A stretch of 64,000 nucleotides of DNA, taken from positions 1-64,000 of the forward strand of contig JAGBSL010000021.1 in assembly GCA_017631875.1 (NCBI GenBank), read 5' to 3'. This DNA comes from Bacteroidales bacterium. Its GTDB lineage: Bacteria; Bacteroidota; Bacteroidia; Bacteroidales; UBA932. Within the stretch, counting starts at the first letter, position 1. The number at the start of each line of letters is the position of its first letter. Shown here piece by piece: positions 9,866 through 19,076 of this stretch. The notes beneath the pieces are model-generated. The model was not told the DNA's origin. It saw only the letters and a list, made by a program, of their open reading frames with translations, and searched no databases. The position numbers were made by a program, and so were the translations under genes.

Positions 9866-12800
9866 TTATAATGTAATGTTAACACCGAAGATGAAGGATT
9901 TGGTCACGGGGACATCGGCCGTACGATAGCCGTTGATGGCCACGTCAGGGTCTATGTCCGGAGTCGCTGACCAGATCATGAACGGATTGGTCATCCTGAA
10001 GTACAGTCTCAAGGCACTGATGATTTCCGTATTCGGCACATTGAAGCCGAAGGTGACTTCCCTCATCCTTATGTTGTCTGTGGACTTTATCAGCCTGCTT
10101 GAAAACCTGTCCCAACGGTAAGGATTGTTCATTATCGGCTTAGGGAACTTTGCGTCAGTGTTCTGCGGTGTCCAATAGTCCGCAGCGTCATCGGCCGCAT
10201 TCATGGATGCCGCACGGAAGCCGTCCGAATGGGTGAAGTAGCCCGGATAGTCGAACAGCGAGCCTCCGAACTGATATGAAATCAGGAAGGAGATGTCGAA
10301 CATATCATCCAGAAAGGTCATCGTATTGGTGATACCTCCGACAAAATCCGGTAAGGCCTTTCCCACTATGGTGCTTCCTGCCTCAGTATAATAATTGGTC
10401 ACACCTTTGGAATGGTCCTCCGGATCGACCCAGAACTCTCCGAGTCCATTCTCCGGATTAACTCCCTTCCACACAGGAAGATAGAACGAGTACATAGACT
10501 CCCCTTCTCTATGTATATACATGCCGCCGTCACCGTAGATTATATCGCTTCCGCCGTTAGGCAGACTCTCAACCATAGACTTCTGCCATGTGAAGTTGAA
10601 GTCGGTGGACCATGTAAAGTTACGCAAGCCAATGTTGAGCGAACTGAACTCGAACTCTATGCCCTGGTTGAGCAGGTTGCCCACATTGGAAGTGTAGCTG
10701 CTGAAACCGGTCACGGCCGAAGCGGGCATGTTGAAGATCAAGGAGCTGGTATATTTATTATAGTACTCCAACGCGATATCGATGCGCTGGTACATATTCC
10801 AGTCAAAGCCTACGTTGAAGTTGCGCGACTTCTCCCATCCGAGAGAGTTGTTCTCCGGATTGCTCCAGTATATTCCCGAACCTGTTCCGTATCCCCCGCT
10901 TGCCGAATAGAGGCCCTTGTAGGCATAGTACTCTGCCGGAAGGTTTCCGTTTGTGCCGTATGAAGCCTTGATCTTGAAGTCATGGAAAAGCCTTGATACG
11001 TCCTCCATGAACGGTTCCTTGCTGAGCCTCCACGCCGCTGAAACCGACCAGAAGTTCGCCCAGCGGCTGTCCGGACCGAGGCGGGACGAACCGTCACGAC
11101 GGAACGATGCGGACGCATAGTAGCGGTTCTCATAATCATAGTTCACATTACCCAGCACTGACATCATGAAACCTCTGTATGAAGCTCCACCGACACCATG
11201 CATCTGTCCCACTGACAGCGCATTAAGCTTATCGTTCGGGAAGTTGTTCGCACCGGAATATGTGTATATAACCTTATGATCAGCGACCTCGAAACCGACC
11301 AGAGCGGAAATGTTGCTGCCGCCGAAACTGTCATGGTATTTCAGCACCGAAGAATTGGTAAGGTCGGCGGTCTGGAAGATATATGCGGCACTCAAACCGT
11401 TCAGAGCTGCACCATCTATGGACGAAGGAGCCCACCACAGATACTGCTTGTTATCTATGTAGTCATAGCCGAAAGTGTTTGTCAGACCAAGGAAGTCCGT
11501 GAAATCAATCTTGAGGTCCAGGCTAGACAGACTGCGCATGGTATGCGTCTTATTATACTGAGTATCACTGTCGAAGACCAGATGTGGATTGCCGGTCTGG
11601 CCGCTCCAGCTGACATATTCGTTCCAGCTTCCGTCCGGGTTCTTCGGCTTCGCTGTCGGGTCGCTCTGGGTCAGCACTCCGATCGGAGTGGCATAGCCCA
11701 TTCCCTGCGACTGGGTGCTCTGGTCGCTATGACCCTTGGTTCCCGTGAACGAAATCATCTGGCGGATGCCCACCTTAAGCCACGGGGCCACCTTGTGGTC
11801 CACATTGACCCTGCCGGAAAACCTCTCGAAGTAAGAACCCACGACGATTCCGTCAGTCTTGTCATATCCCAAGCCGGCATAGATCTGTGTCTTTTCATTT
11901 CCTGCGGTCAGACTCAACTGATGGTTGGTGAGGAGAGCGTTTGTAAAGACCTGGTCAGTCCAGTCGGTGCTGGTCTTTCCGCTTGGATCAGCCGCCATCG
12001 CTGCGATCTCATCACCCGTATATCCATACGAATACGCTGGGTTCAGGGCATAGGCATTATCGCCGGCATCTTTCAGATACTGAAGGAATTGCGGACCATC
12101 AAGCATGCGCAGGGCCCTTGGGTTGGCCTTGCTGCTGACTCCTACCTCACCGCTGTATGAGACAGTTGTCTTTCCCTGTCTACCTTTCTTGGTCGTAATG
12201 ATGATGACTCCGTTTGCGGCCCTGGAGCCATAGAGAGATGCTGCCGCGGCATCCTTGAGGACGGTCATGGACTCGATGTCCTCGGGATTGATGGTATTGA
12301 GGATACCCATGCTCTTGTAACCTACCTGGAGGTCACTGGCGGTAGACGAAGACATGACCACACCATCGATGACATACAGAGGGGCCGTATCGGCAGAAAT
12401 GGATCCCACACCCCTGATCTGGACATTTCCAGCAGAACCCGGGTCACCGTTGTCCGACGCAATGCGCACTCCGGAAACCTTGCCTATCATGCCCTTATCG
12501 ATGGACTCACTGGAAGAATTGGCAATAGCCTCACCGCTCACCTCGGAAGCCGACCCTGTGAAATCAGACTTTGACATAGAGCCATACGCCACAACTATCA
12601 CATCATCCAAGTACTCGGTATCCTCCTGCAGGATGAAATTAATAGTATGTTCTCCCCTAATTGGTTTCTCCTGAGACATATAACCAAGATACGAAGCCAC
12701 GAGCACCGCATCCGCCGGTGCGGAGATCTCAAACCTGCCCTCGGGATCGGATGTCACACCTTGGGATGTGCCCTTGACTAGAACTGTCGCACCTTCAAGA

Positions 12801-12910
12801 GGATAACCCTCTTGATCGGTGACCGAACCTGTAACTGTCAGGTTCTGCGCTGCCGCTCCCGCTGCAAAAGCGATCGTTGCGGCCAGCGTAATTACGATTT
12901 TCCTGATCAT
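9866..12910 (-). CDS. SusC/RagA-family TonB-dependent outer-membrane transporter
   Basis: I place the start at 12910, giving 1014 residues, because MIRKIVITLAATIAFAAGA is a proper signal peptide. The in-frame ATG at 12973 would add 21 residues with no signal character and would lie inside the terminator of the preceding operon. After the signal come the carboxypeptidase-like domain (NLTVTGSVTDQEGYPLEGA), a TonB-box-like segment (DDVIVVAYGS), the plug (IRGVGSISADTAPLYVIDGV, LYGSRAANGVIIITTKK) and the beta-barrel ending FIFGVNITL. It pairs with the SusD at 8415-9800. A perfect inverted repeat abuts the start codon. Confidence 0.96.
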   Translation of the reverse strand: MIRKIVITLAATIAFAAGAAAQNLTVTGSVTDQEGYPLEGATVLVKGTSQGVTSDPEGRFEISAPADAVLVASYLGYMSQEKPIRGEHTINFILQEDTEYLDDVIVVAYGSMSKSDFTGSASEVSGEAIANSSSESIDKGMIGKVSGVRIASDNGDPGSAGNVQIRGVGSISADTAPLYVIDGVVMSSSTASDLQVGYKSMGILNTINPEDIESMTVLKDAAAASLYGSRAANGVIIITTKKGRQGKTTVSYSGEVGVSSKANPRALRMLDGPQFLQYLKDAGDNAYALNPAYSYGYTGDEIAAMAADPSGKTSTDWTDQVFTNALLTNHQLSLTAGNEKTQIYAGLGYDKTDGIVVGSYFERFSGRVNVDHKVAPWLKVGIRQMISFTGTKGHSDQSTQSQGMGYATPIGVLTQSDPTAKPKNPDGSWNEYVSWSGQTGNPHLVFDSDTQYNKTHTMRSLSSLDLKIDFTDFLGLTNTFGYDYIDNKQYLWWAPSSIDGAALNGLSAAYIFQTADLTNSSVLKYHDSFGGSNISALVGFEVADHKVIYTYSGANNFPNDKLNALSVGQMHGVGGASYRGFMMSVLGNVNYDYENRYYASASFRRDGSSRLGPDSRWANFWSVSAAWRLSKEPFMEDVSRLFHDFKIKASYGTNGNLPAEYYAYKGLYSASGGYGTGSGIYWSNPENNSLGWEKSRNFNVGFDWNMYQRIDIALEYYNKYTSSLIFNMPASAVTGFSSYTSNVGNLLNQGIEFEFSSLNIGLRNFTWSTDFNFTWQKSMVESLPNGGSDIIYGDGGMYIHREGESMYSFYLPVWKGVNPENGLGEFWVDPEDHSKGVTNYYTEAGSTIVGKALPDFVGGITNTMTFLDDMFDISFLISYQFGGSLFDYPGYFTHSDGFRAASMNAADDAADYWTPQNTDAKFPKPIMNNPYRWDRFSSRLIKSTDNIRMREVTFGFNVPNTEIISALRLYFRMTNPFMIWSATPDIDPDVAINGYRTADVPVTKSFIFGVNITL

Positions 12911-12948
12911 AACCAACGATTTAATGTTTACATTTTCAGACGTTGGTT
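12911..12948 (-). promoter_or_regulatory. Leader hairpin abutting a SusC start codon
   Basis: AACCAACG at 12911-12918 and CGTTGGTT at 12941-12948 are perfect 8-bp inverted arms with a 22-nt loop. The inner edge directly touches the ATG at 12910, so folding in mRNA would affect ribosome access. Function is inferred; the repeat itself is plain. Confidence 0.5.
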
Positions 12949-12971
12949 GTCGGCATCCCAAAACTCTTGCC

Positions 12972-13020
12972 ATAAAACAGCGACGGCAGCCCGAGATTCG
13001 GACCGCCGTCGTTGTTTTAT
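12972..13020 (-). terminator. Hairpin terminator after the PorV-like gene
   Basis: Arms 12972-12987 and 13005-13020 pair over 16 bp with one G-U pair around a 17-nt loop, and on the minus strand the stem ends in GTTTTAT. It lies 12 nt beyond the stop of the gene at 13033, closing the SusC-to-PorV-like operon. Confidence 0.7.
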
Positions 13021-13032
13021 GAATATTTATCT

Positions 13033-13944
13033 CTAGAATGTATATCCGAGTGAGAGCGCAAGAGTATTTGCAGCTGCACCCGAACCTATCAGGTATGCAA
13101 GGTCAAGCTTGAGGCCGATGAACTTCACACCGGCTCCCACTGAAGCATAAGATGGGAGAGGTGACTGGCCACCGTAGCGATAACCTGCTCTGACTGTCAC
13201 GAGGTCGCCGTATGTATATGCAGCCCCGGCTGCAGCAGCGAACCATCCGTTGAAATAGTAGTCCGCATCAAGGAGAGCCTCAACTGCATGCTTGCCAAAA
13301 GCAGTCTCATAACCTGCTCCTACTGCGACAGAACCAGGGATGCAGAACTTCACACCGCTTGCAGAAGTTACGCTTGTACCGACGTTAGCGACGCCTGCAG
13401 TAACCTTAAGGCCACCGAACTTAGCCATTGCGAAAACGTCTGCTGCAAGAGCGCCATACGAGTGATCCTCAGCAAGTGAACTAGTAGCATAACCGATATT
13501 TGCTCCGAGAGAAAGGAACGGAAGGAACCTGTAAGCAAGGCCGACATTTGCGTGGATATCAGAAGGCTTGAACTGGCCCTTTACTGCGCCGCTGGCATCA
13601 GTGATATCGTATGCCGGATTCATTCCGTAAAGGAAACCTACAGCCACACCAAACTTCTTGTTCATGTTGAAGGCGGCACCAACATTGATCATGTTGCTGC
13701 CTACGGCAGTTGGCTGCCACATGGTGTAACCTGCGGCCACATCCATCTTAGTGTCTGAAAAAGGAATCGCAGCTGCATTGTAGAATGAAGCATTAGCGAT
13801 CGAACCTGTCTGAGTGAGGTTTGCACCTGCTGTTCCAAGGCTTGCCGCATCTGTCTCTGCCGCTGTGAACGGAAGAGCCTGCGCGCCTGCAAGAGCAGGG
13901 AAAAGGAGCATGAGCGCTCCAGCTATATAGATAATCTTCTTCAT
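13033..13944 (-). CDS. PorV/PorQ-like outer-membrane beta-barrel protein
   Basis: The 303-residue protein has a Sec signal peptide (MKKIIYIAGALMLLFPALA, then GAQ), no lipobox, and a repetitive amphipathic strand pattern ending in the aromatic residue of LALSLGYTF, as outer-membrane barrels do. The N-terminal GTAGANLTQTG...NASFYNAAAIPF matches the PorV/PorQ pattern (small glycines, then a NPAG/NAAA-type motif). In T9SS, PorV carries cargo with a C-terminal sorting domain from the translocon to the attachment complex. It starts 4 nt after a gene for just such a cargo (13949-16537), which suggests a dedicated partner. Other FadL-like barrels remain possible. Confidence 0.8.
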   Translation of the reverse strand: MKKIIYIAGALMLLFPALAGAQALPFTAAETDAASLGTAGANLTQTGSIANASFYNAAAIPFSDTKMDVAAGYTMWQPTAVGSNMINVGAAFNMNKKFGVAVGFLYGMNPAYDITDASGAVKGQFKPSDIHANVGLAYRFLPFLSLGANIGYATSSLAEDHSYGALAADVFAMAKFGGLKVTAGVANVGTSVTSASGVKFCIPGSVAVGAGYETAFGKHAVEALLDADYYFNGWFAAAAGAAYTYGDLVTVRAGYRYGGQSPLPSYASVGAGVKFIGLKLDLAYLIGSGAAANTLALSLGYTF

Positions 13945-13948
13945 GACA

Positions 13949-16537
13949 CTAGAGTTTTACAACGTTCTTCTTATACTCCTTTCCTCCGAATCTCACCTGC
14001 ACCGAATAAGTTCCAGGTACATACGAAGACATATCGATCCTTGCAGGATCCTGGGCGCTCACCTTCATCACCTCGTGGAACATTACCTTACCAGTCGAGC
14101 TTGAAATGACAATCTCAGTATCGGCAAGATCCAATGTAGCCACATTCAGGTAATCCCTGACCGGATTAGGATAGAGTGACAACGGATCAGATGGGTCCTT
14201 CACAGTCACCTTGAAGTCAAACACTACAGACTGTCCACGCACATCGCTTGCAGTAATCTTGACGTCAACTGAACCATATGAAAGAGCTGTCACATAAAGC
14301 TTATCCTGTCTTGGAGTAAGATTGACAACTTTCTCGTTTGACACTTCAATATCATACTTGAGCTGCTCTCCGTCTGGATCGTTTACATACTCAGCCATGT
14401 TGACAATGAACTCCTTACCCTTAGCTGTAAGAAGAATATCCTCAATCTCCTTCAGCATGACAGGAGCTGCATTATCTAGAACATCAATATGCAGTGTCTT
14501 GTTTGTCACCAGCCCGTACTCATCTGTAGCTTTCACAACAGCATCATAAGCGCCAGGAGCAACATTCTTTCCTACAACCTTAAAGATATATTCACCAGCC
14601 TGAAGAGATGGAGCGAAAGTATGCTCTATGTCGCAAGCGAACTCGACCTCCACAGTATGATCATCAGGATCATTAATGTAAAGTTTCACTTCAAGAGTCT
14701 CAGATGCCTTGACTGCAAAGACGCCATTGTTCTCAACGTTAATCTCTGGGGCATTATTCGAACCTGTATTAAACTCTACTATCTCAGACGCCTCTGCATA
14801 ATTACGTCCATATGAGAAAGCAAGGAGTTTGACATAATATTTCTTATTGAAGTCAAGACCTTTGACTGCGAAGTCTACCTTCTCTCCAGCTGAAACCTCA
14901 GGAGTACATAAGTCGAAACCAACCATGCTATAATCCGAGCTTGTTGCAGCCTCGACCATAGCCTTGTCTGTACTATAAAGAGCAAGATATCCATATGCCG
15001 ACTTTCCATCCGGATCTGCTGTTGCAGTCCATGAAAGATCCATTGTATTTGCTCTGGCTGATGCAGAAAGATCAGTAACCTTTGTCGGCGCAGCATCTGA
15101 ACCGTATGTAATCGCGCCCAATGCATCAACAAGCATTCCGATTCTATATGACGCAGGAACTGCAGTTGGATTTGAACCATTGAGAAGCTTTTCCTTAAGC
15201 ATTTCATTTGTAAATCCAGGACCACCGCAATACGACACAACAAGAGCAGCAACTCCAGAAACGTGAGGGCAAGCCATTGAGGTACCGTTCATGGATCTAT
15301 AACCGCTACCGGTAACCGTGCTAAGAATATCTGTACCTGGCGCAGCAAGATCAATCCAACTACCATAGTTCGAGAACGATGATTTTGATCCGTCACGTGC
15401 AATCGCTCCAACTGCAATCACAGCTTCATAGTCAGCAGGTGAACCATACTGAATATTATCGTTACCCGCTGCAAAGATGACTACTCCACCCTTCATCGGA
15501 GATGTCTTTTCCTGATTACCATAGTTGTCACATCCGGCATACTTGATGAAATAGTCTACTGCAGCCTTGTCAGATGATAATATTGTAGTTCTTTGAGCTT
15601 CTTTAAGTTCATCACCTGTAACCTGACCATCACCATTTGCATCAAAAACATAGCCCCAGCTGTTCTGGCTGATCACGGCACCATTATCTGCTCCATGTTT
15701 GATTGCAGCGGCACTGGCAGCGGCACTGGAAACCGTACCCTCTGCAGTATCCTTGAATATCTGACATGACAGGATCTTCACACCAGGTTTTCCAGCAGCA
15801 CTGTCACCTCCGGCTACACCGACAACTCCAACACCATTGTTACCTACGGCCGCAATAGTACCAGCAACGTGAGTACCATGGTCTCCGGGGAAGATTGTAG
15901 ATGAGTTATCATATGCATTGTAATGTCCTGTCTTAAGGCAGTTTGCAGCAAGATCCGGGTGGTTCAACTGCACGCCATTATCCACAACTGCCACAATGAC
16001 ATCCGGATTGCCGGTAGTATAATCTTTCCACACCGGAGTCACATTGATGTCATAGGTCGGATTTGAAACGTTATTCAGTCCCCAAAGATCACGCGACATA
16101 TCATTAAAATCATGAATCTTGATTTTTCTGACAGGCTCAACGATCTCTACGCCAGGAAGACATCCAAGACCCGATTCGGCTTTTGTAAAAGGAACTATCT
16201 CTGAGTGCTTGAGAACGTACCAGCGATGCAAACCTTCTCGTCTGGTTCTAATTTCATATTCACCAGCATATGGAAAAAGTCTTTCCATAGAAGTGACACC
16301 CATCTGCTCCAACATCTCATCAATTCCAGCGGACTTCGTCTTCAACAGACCAAGCTCAAGGGAGGCCTCAATCTGGGCAGTAACTTCCTCACTGAACAGG
16401 ACAATACACTCACCACTCTCATATACTCCTTCAGATGCTTCGCATACCTCATCCTGAATTGGCTGAGACTCCAGCTGTTCACTCACACATGACGCAAGCA
16501 GAAGGGCAGGAAGAACGGCAAAAAATAAACGCTTCAT
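13949..16537 (-). CDS. S8 serine protease with FN3-like region and T9SS C-terminal sorting domain
   Basis: I use the Met at 16537 (862 residues) because it begins a lipoprotein signal, MKRLFFAVLPALLLASC; the upstream ATG at 16576 adds no signal. The catalytic triad is visible: D186 (VAVVDNG), H220 (HGTHVAGT) and S420 (GTSMACPHVSG), with the oxyanion Asn near N359 (FAAGNDN). An FN3-like region follows (about 470-600), then cadherin-like beta domains, and the last 75 or so residues (SLYPNPVRDYLNVAT to YKKNVVKL) form a typical type A T9SS sorting domain. It should be an exported surface or secreted protease. A lipobox together with a T9SS domain is unusual. It lies between a Calx-beta lipoprotein and a PorV-like barrel in one operon. 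Confidence 0.95.
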   Translation of the reverse strand: MKRLFFAVLPALLLASCVSEQLESQPIQDEVCEASEGVYESGECIVLFSEEVTAQIEASLELGLLKTKSAGIDEMLEQMGVTSMERLFPYAGEYEIRTRREGLHRWYVLKHSEIVPFTKAESGLGCLPGVEIVEPVRKIKIHDFNDMSRDLWGLNNVSNPTYDINVTPVWKDYTTGNPDVIVAVVDNGVQLNHPDLAANCLKTGHYNAYDNSSTIFPGDHGTHVAGTIAAVGNNGVGVVGVAGGDSAAGKPGVKILSCQIFKDTAEGTVSSAAASAAAIKHGADNGAVISQNSWGYVFDANGDGQVTGDELKEAQRTTILSSDKAAVDYFIKYAGCDNYGNQEKTSPMKGGVVIFAAGNDNIQYGSPADYEAVIAVGAIARDGSKSSFSNYGSWIDLAAPGTDILSTVTGSGYRSMNGTSMACPHVSGVAALVVSYCGGPGFTNEMLKEKLLNGSNPTAVPASYRIGMLVDALGAITYGSDAAPTKVTDLSASARANTMDLSWTATADPDGKSAYGYLALYSTDKAMVEAATSSDYSMVGFDLCTPEVSAGEKVDFAVKGLDFNKKYYVKLLAFSYGRNYAEASEIVEFNTGSNNAPEINVENNGVFAVKASETLEVKLYINDPDDHTVEVEFACDIEHTFAPSLQAGEYIFKVVGKNVAPGAYDAVVKATDEYGLVTNKTLHIDVLDNAAPVMLKEIEDILLTAKGKEFIVNMAEYVNDPDGEQLKYDIEVSNEKVVNLTPRQDKLYVTALSYGSVDVKITASDVRGQSVVFDFKVTVKDPSDPLSLYPNPVRDYLNVATLDLADTEIVISSSTGKVMFHEVMKVSAQDPARIDMSSYVPGTYSVQVRFGGKEYKKNVVKL

Positions 16538-16610
16538 AAATTTGTTGTTATTAAACTTTAAAAGGTGGGCGGCCATAGACCGCTCACCTCAACTTGTATA
16601 TTATAGTAGT

Positions 16611-17486
16611 TTACTTCTTTGTAAATACAATTGGACCATTGACTGCCTCCTGTAGATAGCCATCGCTTCCAAGGCAAACCAAAGCATTATTAATGGTCAG
16701 AGTTTTGCCATCCTCAGACAAATCCATCACCACATCTGCAAAATTTCTCGCCTGTTCGTAGTTAGGATTATCGAGACACGATACTGAATAAGAGAATCCA
16801 TCCTCTTCAGATGCGAGGTAAGAATCATATGCAACTGTAATCTGAGTCTTATCTGCATTTGCATAGGCTTCTACGATGTTATATCCATTCTCAGAATTAT
16901 AACCAAGATAATTCGAAGTAAAAGGCTCAAGATCGTATACTAAGAGTCTGCTCCATGATGTATCCGATTCGTCGCCTTCGATAATCATACTCCATGAATA
17001 GGACAGGCTTGTTGCACCTGTAGCCTGAGCAGTCCACTCACCGATAAACATCTTGAGAGGATGGTTGTCATCCTTGATTCTAATCTTAGCTGTATTGCAA
17101 CCACCGGTAATGAATCCCTCTGTTGCACTGCTTATAGAAACAGAGAAGTCCTTTGTACCTGTAAGAGATGGATCATAGTTAATTCCGATGATAATTTCCT
17201 GTGTGGTTTCACCTGCAGCAAAGGTAAGGACACCTGAAACCGGAGAAACAATCTCAAAATCTGTTCCTTCCTTAGCCTTGCCGTCAATTGTCTTTACTGA
17301 TACAGCAACCTCAGCACCTGTTGAGTTTACAATCGTAACAGGAACCTTGATTTCTTCCACATCCTCATTACAAGAATATGATGCAGAGTCAAAAGTTGCA
17401 AAAGTCATGTGCTCATACTCCACTTTTCTTCCGCATGAAGCAAGGGCGATGACAGCTGCGACAAAAAGTAATATATTCTTCTTCAT
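16611..17486 (-). CDS. Calx-beta-domain surface lipoprotein
   Basis: The 291-residue protein begins with a lipoprotein signal (VAAVIALASC). Residues about 30-135 have a Calx-beta pattern: AKEGTDFEIVSPVSGVLTFA, then AAGETTQEIIIGI and a closing IRIKDDN. The remaining half (KMFIGEWTAQ onward) is a second beta-rich domain that I do not recognise. It lies 24 nt after SusD (17511) and 73 nt before the S8 protease, matching the place of the larger lipoprotein at 931-3384 in the leftmost operon. A role in binding substrate or calcium at the surface is inferred. Confidence 0.88.
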   Translation of the reverse strand: MKKNILLFVAAVIALASCGRKVEYEHMTFATFDSASYSCNEDVEEIKVPVTIVNSTGAEVAVSVKTIDGKAKEGTDFEIVSPVSGVLTFAAGETTQEIIIGINYDPSLTGTKDFSVSISSATEGFITGGCNTAKIRIKDDNHPLKMFIGEWTAQATGATSLSYSWSMIIEGDESDTSWSRLLVYDLEPFTSNYLGYNSENGYNIVEAYANADKTQITVAYDSYLASEEDGFSYSVSCLDNPNYEQARNFADVVMDLSEDGKTLTINNALVCLGSDGYLQEAVNGPIVFTKK

Positions 17487-17510
17487 ATCTGAAATATCAA
17501 TTAACGATTA

Positions 17511-19049
17511 TTATTCAGCACCATAGCCATCGTTCTGAACGAGGTTCTTATTGAGCTTAAGCTCATAAGATGGGATAGGCCAACAAAGAACATAGTCATC
17601 AGCCTCAATTGTTCTCTCGTCAAAGTACTCGCCCAGGTTAACGATGTTAGCATTAACTGCTGCTGTCTGTGCAGGCCTTCCTTCGAATCCCACATGCCAA
17701 CGCTTGAGACAAGTCAGACGAAGGCCCTCACCCACTGTCTCCTTGAACCACTCAAGCTGAATGTTCTCAAGAGTAGCTACTGTTGTAGATGCACCACGAG
17801 CAGCCTGAAGTGCGTTAAGTGACTTCTTAGCATTGATTACGTTATTTGAAAGGAGATGAGCCTCAGCTGAGATCAGATACATCTCACTGATCATGAGAGC
17901 CTTGATAGCATGTGCTCCATTCTCAAGGTTACCCATCTGGAACGCCGGATTTCCAATATACTTGATGAATGTATAAATGTTCTTATGACGTGTACCATTC
18001 ACAAAGATTGGATACTTTGTGTTAGAGAACCAAGTTCTGAGACGAAGATCGTTCTGAGAGTAAGAATCAATAAGCTTCTTTGAAGGGATATAATATGGCT
18101 GGAAATATGCACCCTTGGCATCACGACTCACCTGAGTGTAGATTCCGTTACCACCAAGTCCCTCATTATTTGATGCGTAGAACTGGATAATAGGCTCGCT
18201 ACCGCTGTCTTTTGAGAACTCAGCAGTCATTTCACTAGCACTCGATGAAAGCTTATAGCCTGCCTCTGAATTGATAACAGCATCAGCCATCTTTGCAGCA
18301 TCCTTATACTCCTCGATATCAAGATAGTAGCGTGCCAAAAGTGCATAGATAGCATCGATTGTCACATCTGCTGATCTCTGCTCTCCCTGATAAACCTTAC
18401 CTGCAAGAAGTTCCACTGCTGCAAGAAGATCCTCTTCAATCTGATAATACACATCCTCTACAGTAGCACGTGCTGGCTTTGCATAGATATCAAACTCGAG
18501 TACGAGCGGCACACAAAGGTCATCTGCTGCTGTATCTGGATCGTAGTCAGGTCCGAAATGACGAGCAAGGTTCAGATAAGAAGATGCTCTACAGTAAAGC
18601 GCAGTTCCTTTAAGCCACTCTGCATAAATTGCGAGGCCTTCATTATAATTCTCTGACTCTGGATCAAGGATCAAGTCACACTGCTCGATAGCGATGTTGT
18701 ATGTCTTGATTGCGCCATAGTGGCTTGCCCACATAGACTCTGCATAAGAATCACTTGTAGTGAAGCTTGCATCTGTTCTATGCACAGAACCATAGTTATT
18801 ACCATAGCTGGTAAGAGAGTTGAATCCGTCGCACATTACCTCTGTACTCTGAGAGAATGAGCCATAGTGAAGACCTCTATATGTTGCCAAGACACCGTTA
18901 CGGAAACTCTCGACATCCGACACGCTGGTCAAGATAGGCTTACCCTCATCAACTACAATAGCAGTGGTAGGACGCAGATCAAGGTCGCATGACGCAACCA
19001 TCACCGCAAGGGCTCCACCAAGGATAATATTCTTTAATATAGTTTTCAT
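17511..19049 (-). CDS. SusD/RagB-family surface nutrient-binding lipoprotein
   Basis: This 512-residue SusD-family protein starts at MKTILKNIILGGALAVMVASC, a lipoprotein signal; a start two codons earlier (19055) is also possible. Family features include GTALYCRASSYLNLARHFGP, LLARYYLDIEEYKDAAKMAD, and near the C-terminus EWFKETVGEGLRLTCLKRWH. It follows its SusC partner by about 27 nt and begins the accessory part of the operon (Calx-beta lipoprotein, S8 protease, PorV-like barrel). The protease suggests a peptide substrate. Confidence 0.95.
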   Translation of the reverse strand: MKTILKNIILGGALAVMVASCDLDLRPTTAIVVDEGKPILTSVSDVESFRNGVLATYRGLHYGSFSQSTEVMCDGFNSLTSYGNNYGSVHRTDASFTTSDSYAESMWASHYGAIKTYNIAIEQCDLILDPESENYNEGLAIYAEWLKGTALYCRASSYLNLARHFGPDYDPDTAADDLCVPLVLEFDIYAKPARATVEDVYYQIEEDLLAAVELLAGKVYQGEQRSADVTIDAIYALLARYYLDIEEYKDAAKMADAVINSEAGYKLSSSASEMTAEFSKDSGSEPIIQFYASNNEGLGGNGIYTQVSRDAKGAYFQPYYIPSKKLIDSYSQNDLRLRTWFSNTKYPIFVNGTRHKNIYTFIKYIGNPAFQMGNLENGAHAIKALMISEMYLISAEAHLLSNNVINAKKSLNALQAARGASTTVATLENIQLEWFKETVGEGLRLTCLKRWHVGFEGRPAQTAAVNANIVNLGEYFDERTIEADDYVLCWPIPSYELKLNKNLVQNDGYGAE

Positions 19050-19076
19050 TGTCATTATTCTTTAAAGGATTCTTGA

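Noticed and set aside
11276..12160. Plus-strand open frame of 294 codons
   Set aside because: Antisense to the SusC gene at 9866-12910, with no signal peptide, motif or promoter.
12911..12973. Upstream start for the SusC gene at 12973
   Set aside because: The extra 21 residues lack signal-peptide character and the codons begin inside the terminator of the preceding operon; the Met at 12910 starts a proper signal peptide.
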